From Treponema sp. (GTDB lineage: Bacteria > Spirochaetota > Spirochaetia > Treponematales > Treponemataceae): a DNA stretch of 64,000 nt. Below the pieces are notes generated by a model, which was not told the DNA's origin, did not search any database, and saw nothing but the letters and a program-made list of their open reading frames with translations. How positions within the stretch are numbered: position 1 is the first letter of the stretch; each line of letters opens with the position of its first letter. The stretch spans positions 26,860 to 90,859 of the forward strand of contig JAFSRD010000006.1 of the NCBI GenBank assembly GCA_017446265.1, given 5' to 3'. Of the stretch, positions 62,690 through 64,000 are shown one piece after another. The position numbers and the translations under genes are program-made.

Positions 62690-62731
62690 TACGTACTGTG
62701 CAAAGACCGCATCTTGTGCTATACTGTACTT

Positions 62732-63172
62732 ATGAAAGTTTACCTTGACAACTGCTGCTACAATCGCCCCTATGATGACCAGAGCGACTTACGCATTTCA
62801 CTTGAAACCCAAGCTAAATTATTCATACAATATTTAATTCAAGAAAAAAAACTAGAATTAGTAACCTCTTATGTTCTCTATTATGAGAATAGTAAAAATC
62901 CCCATACGAGCCGTAGCGAAACTATATTCGATTTTTTTAAGAATGCAACAAGTTATGTTGGAATTGATAAAAATAATCATATATTAGACCTTGCAACAAA
63001 AATTCAGATAACAGGTATAAAAACGGCAGATGCATGCCATATAGCCTGTGCAGAATTTTCCAAATGCGACTTTTTCGTAACAACAGATGATAGGATTTTA
63101 AAATATAAGTCAGAAACAACAAAAATAATAAATCCTATTCAATTCGTCCAACTATTTTTTAAGGAGAACTAA
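62732..63172 (+). CDS. PIN-domain ribonuclease toxin (VapC-like)
   Basis: 146 residues from ATG 62732. N-terminal MKVYLDNCCYNRP places the first catalytic Asp at residue 6; further acidic residues in the helix KTADACHIACAE and in FFVTTDDRIL complete a PIN active site. Such proteins cleave RNA and are held by an antitoxin. A TATACT -10 preceded by TG ends six bases before the ATG, so the messenger is probably leaderless. The partner gene follows one base later, the reverse of the usual antitoxin-first order. Confidence 0.82.
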   Translation: MKVYLDNCCYNRPYDDQSDLRISLETQAKLFIQYLIQEKKLELVTSYVLYYENSKNPHTSRSETIFDFFKNATSYVGIDKNNHILDLATKIQITGIKTADACHIACAEFSKCDFFVTTDDRILKYKSETTKIINPIQFVQLFFKEN

Positions 63173-63173
63173 A

Positions 63174-63407
63174 GTGAGCGACTTGTACTATGCCCCTACA
63201 ACGACGGCAGAACTAATGTCTCGCGGAATGGATTGCCTAGTAAAAAATATGGGTGTCATTGAAGCAGAATCTTTTATAGCCGCAATTCAGCGAGAACGGT
63301 TTGACTATACCAAATGGCATCAACAGTATTTTGCACAAGATGAAAGTATTGAAACTTTTTTACAACAAGCAACCGATTATGCAAAAAGCAACGTTTTTAC
63401 ATCATAG
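63174..63407 (+). CDS. Probable antitoxin partner of the PIN protein
   Basis: 77 residues, GTG 63174 with AAGGAG upstream inside the toxin end. Acidic helical protein (TTTAELMSRGMDCLVKNMGVIEAESFI…QQATDYAKSN) typical in size for antitoxins of PIN ribonucleases. Assigned by position and composition only; no DNA-binding motif is obvious. Confidence 0.6.
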   Translation: MSDLYYAPTTTAELMSRGMDCLVKNMGVIEAESFIAAIQRERFDYTKWHQQYFAQDESIETFLQQATDYAKSNVFTS

Positions 63408-63824
63408 TTATAAATGAATATTCCCGTTTTTCGTTTTATGTTCTTCATCTCTACTCTTGAATATATACGGGTAATCGTAATCCCCTCATACCCTTATTCC
63501 GTTGATTCAGGAGCGTTGATAAGAATTATTGGATAAAAAATCAAATACCAACTGGTTTTCTAATTGTTGCATATTCTGAACTAGTAATAAGTTTTGATTG
63601 CATCTTTTCATATATTTACTGTATTTACTGGCGCGCCTCCGTGTACCGCACTCGCCTTTCCAATCGGGCGTAGGCTCATGCAGCAACACTCAAAATAACA
63701 ATATTTTATACGAATTCTCTTCCGCTTTTTGACACTTCTCTGCAAATATATATAGTGGGGAGCTCGCCTTGCCGGTATGGCAGGTACTTAACAATCTTAT
63801 TCTCAAACTATGGAGGTATTTATT
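63408..63824. other. Intergenic region without recognisable gene
   Basis: 417 bases. It includes the right-hand 13-bp direct repeat (63663-63675) and a small hairpin TGCC-GGTA-TGGCA near 63770-63782. No coding frame with ribosome site and no RNA gene are seen. Confidence 0.5.
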
Positions 63825-64000
63825 ATGGAATACACAATTTTGCAAAGGGCAAATCCGCTCAATAGAACCGAAGCAAAAAAGTTTTTCGCTTCTCCCATTT
63901 GGAGCACTGTAATCACAATAAGGGCTCTTGCAAATGAAATCAGCAAATCGTGCACTTTAACAGCAACAGATGTCGTTGCCGTCCTTGAAGCTTTCCTGCA
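63825..64000 (+). CDS. HU-like DNA-binding protein, 3'-truncated by window edge
   Basis: ATG 63825 preceded by TGGAGG eight bases upstream; 58 codons visible to the edge. MEYTILQRANPLNRTEAKKFF resembles the N-terminal extension of HU-HIG/HU-family proteins common in Bacteroidetes and treponemes, followed by the HU helix-turn region TVITIRALANEISKSCTLTATDVVAVLEAFL. These proteins bind and bend DNA. The C-terminal beta arms are beyond the window. Confidence 0.65.
   Translation, partial: MEYTILQRANPLNRTEAKKFFASPIWSTVITIRALANEISKSCTLTATDVVAVLEAFL

Larger units (their letters stand above)
62635..63675. repeat. 13-bp direct repeats flanking the PIN gene pair
   Basis: ATCGGGCGTAGGC occurs at 62635-62647 and 63663-63675, 1028 bp apart, enclosing the PIN toxin and its partner gene. 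They may mark the borders of an inserted cassette. Confidence 0.45.

Noticed and set aside
62326..62731. Integron attC sites (known in T. denticola)
   Set aside because: Hairpins are present, but no GTTRRRY/RYYYAAC core pairs could be found and no integrase is in view.

Overview
The window looks like a chromosomal segment of a spirochaete, most probably a host-associated Treponema. The clues are a divergent rnf cluster without rnfB, FemAB, PilZ and HEAT-repeat proteins with spirochaetal character, large methyl-accepting chemotaxis proteins, an InlB/DUF285-repeat lipoprotein beside an outer-membrane beta-barrel, and the mltG-dnaG-rpoD order. This is inference from gene content; no database search was possible.

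Layout. 1-5155: two membrane genes and an Rnf-like cluster (C-D-G-E-A). 5237-20392, mainly plus strand: a GH57-like protein, metG, femAB, rnz, a short repeat array, a CPBP protease (minus), a PilZ protein, a HEAT protein, comEC, rsmA, yggS and two RluA-type pseudouridine synthases. 20689-31365: two chemotaxis receptors flanking tRNA-Leu, a minus-strand trio with a degenerate receiver protein, and mfd. 31584-45903, minus strand: the shape operon mreB-mreC-mreD-pbp2-rodA, a TPR protein, RNase P RNA, a zinc-ribbon protein, rpoD, dnaG, mltG and metallo-hydrolases. tRNA-Tyr and tRNA-Thr follow, then a MITE-like element. 46586-51266: a small duplicated protein, a 900-residue repeat lipoprotein and an outer-membrane protein. 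60200-61722: hisH-hisF. 61724-64000: an accessory stretch with toxin-antitoxin remnants, a chain of hairpins, an intact PIN gene pair and the start of an HU-like gene.

The most remarkable region is the minus-strand operon 59951-51432. A NifH-like reductase and two nitrogenase component-1-like subunits are followed, in one uninterrupted run, by three tandem paralogous metal/chelate-type binding lipoproteins or periplasmic proteins, a FecCD-type permease and an ABC ATPase. The NifH-like protein keeps its P-loop and both cluster cysteines. The component-1 pair keeps P-cluster-like cysteines mainly in one subunit, and neither has the cysteine that would hold a FeMo-type cofactor. Nothing here suggests nitrogen fixation; a reductase acting on an imported metal chelate or tetrapyrrole is the simplest reading. 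A near-consensus promoter (TTGACA-17-TATAAA) is followed directly by an inverted repeat placed where a repressor would act.

Other signals worth following are an Rnf complex lacking most canonical cofactor motifs, a palindromic repeat family that has entered the signal-peptide codons of one binding protein, a 277-bp element with 20-bp inverted ends and a near-perfect 9-bp flanking duplication, and several genes whose -10 hexamer sits only six nucleotides before the start codon, implying leaderless transcripts.
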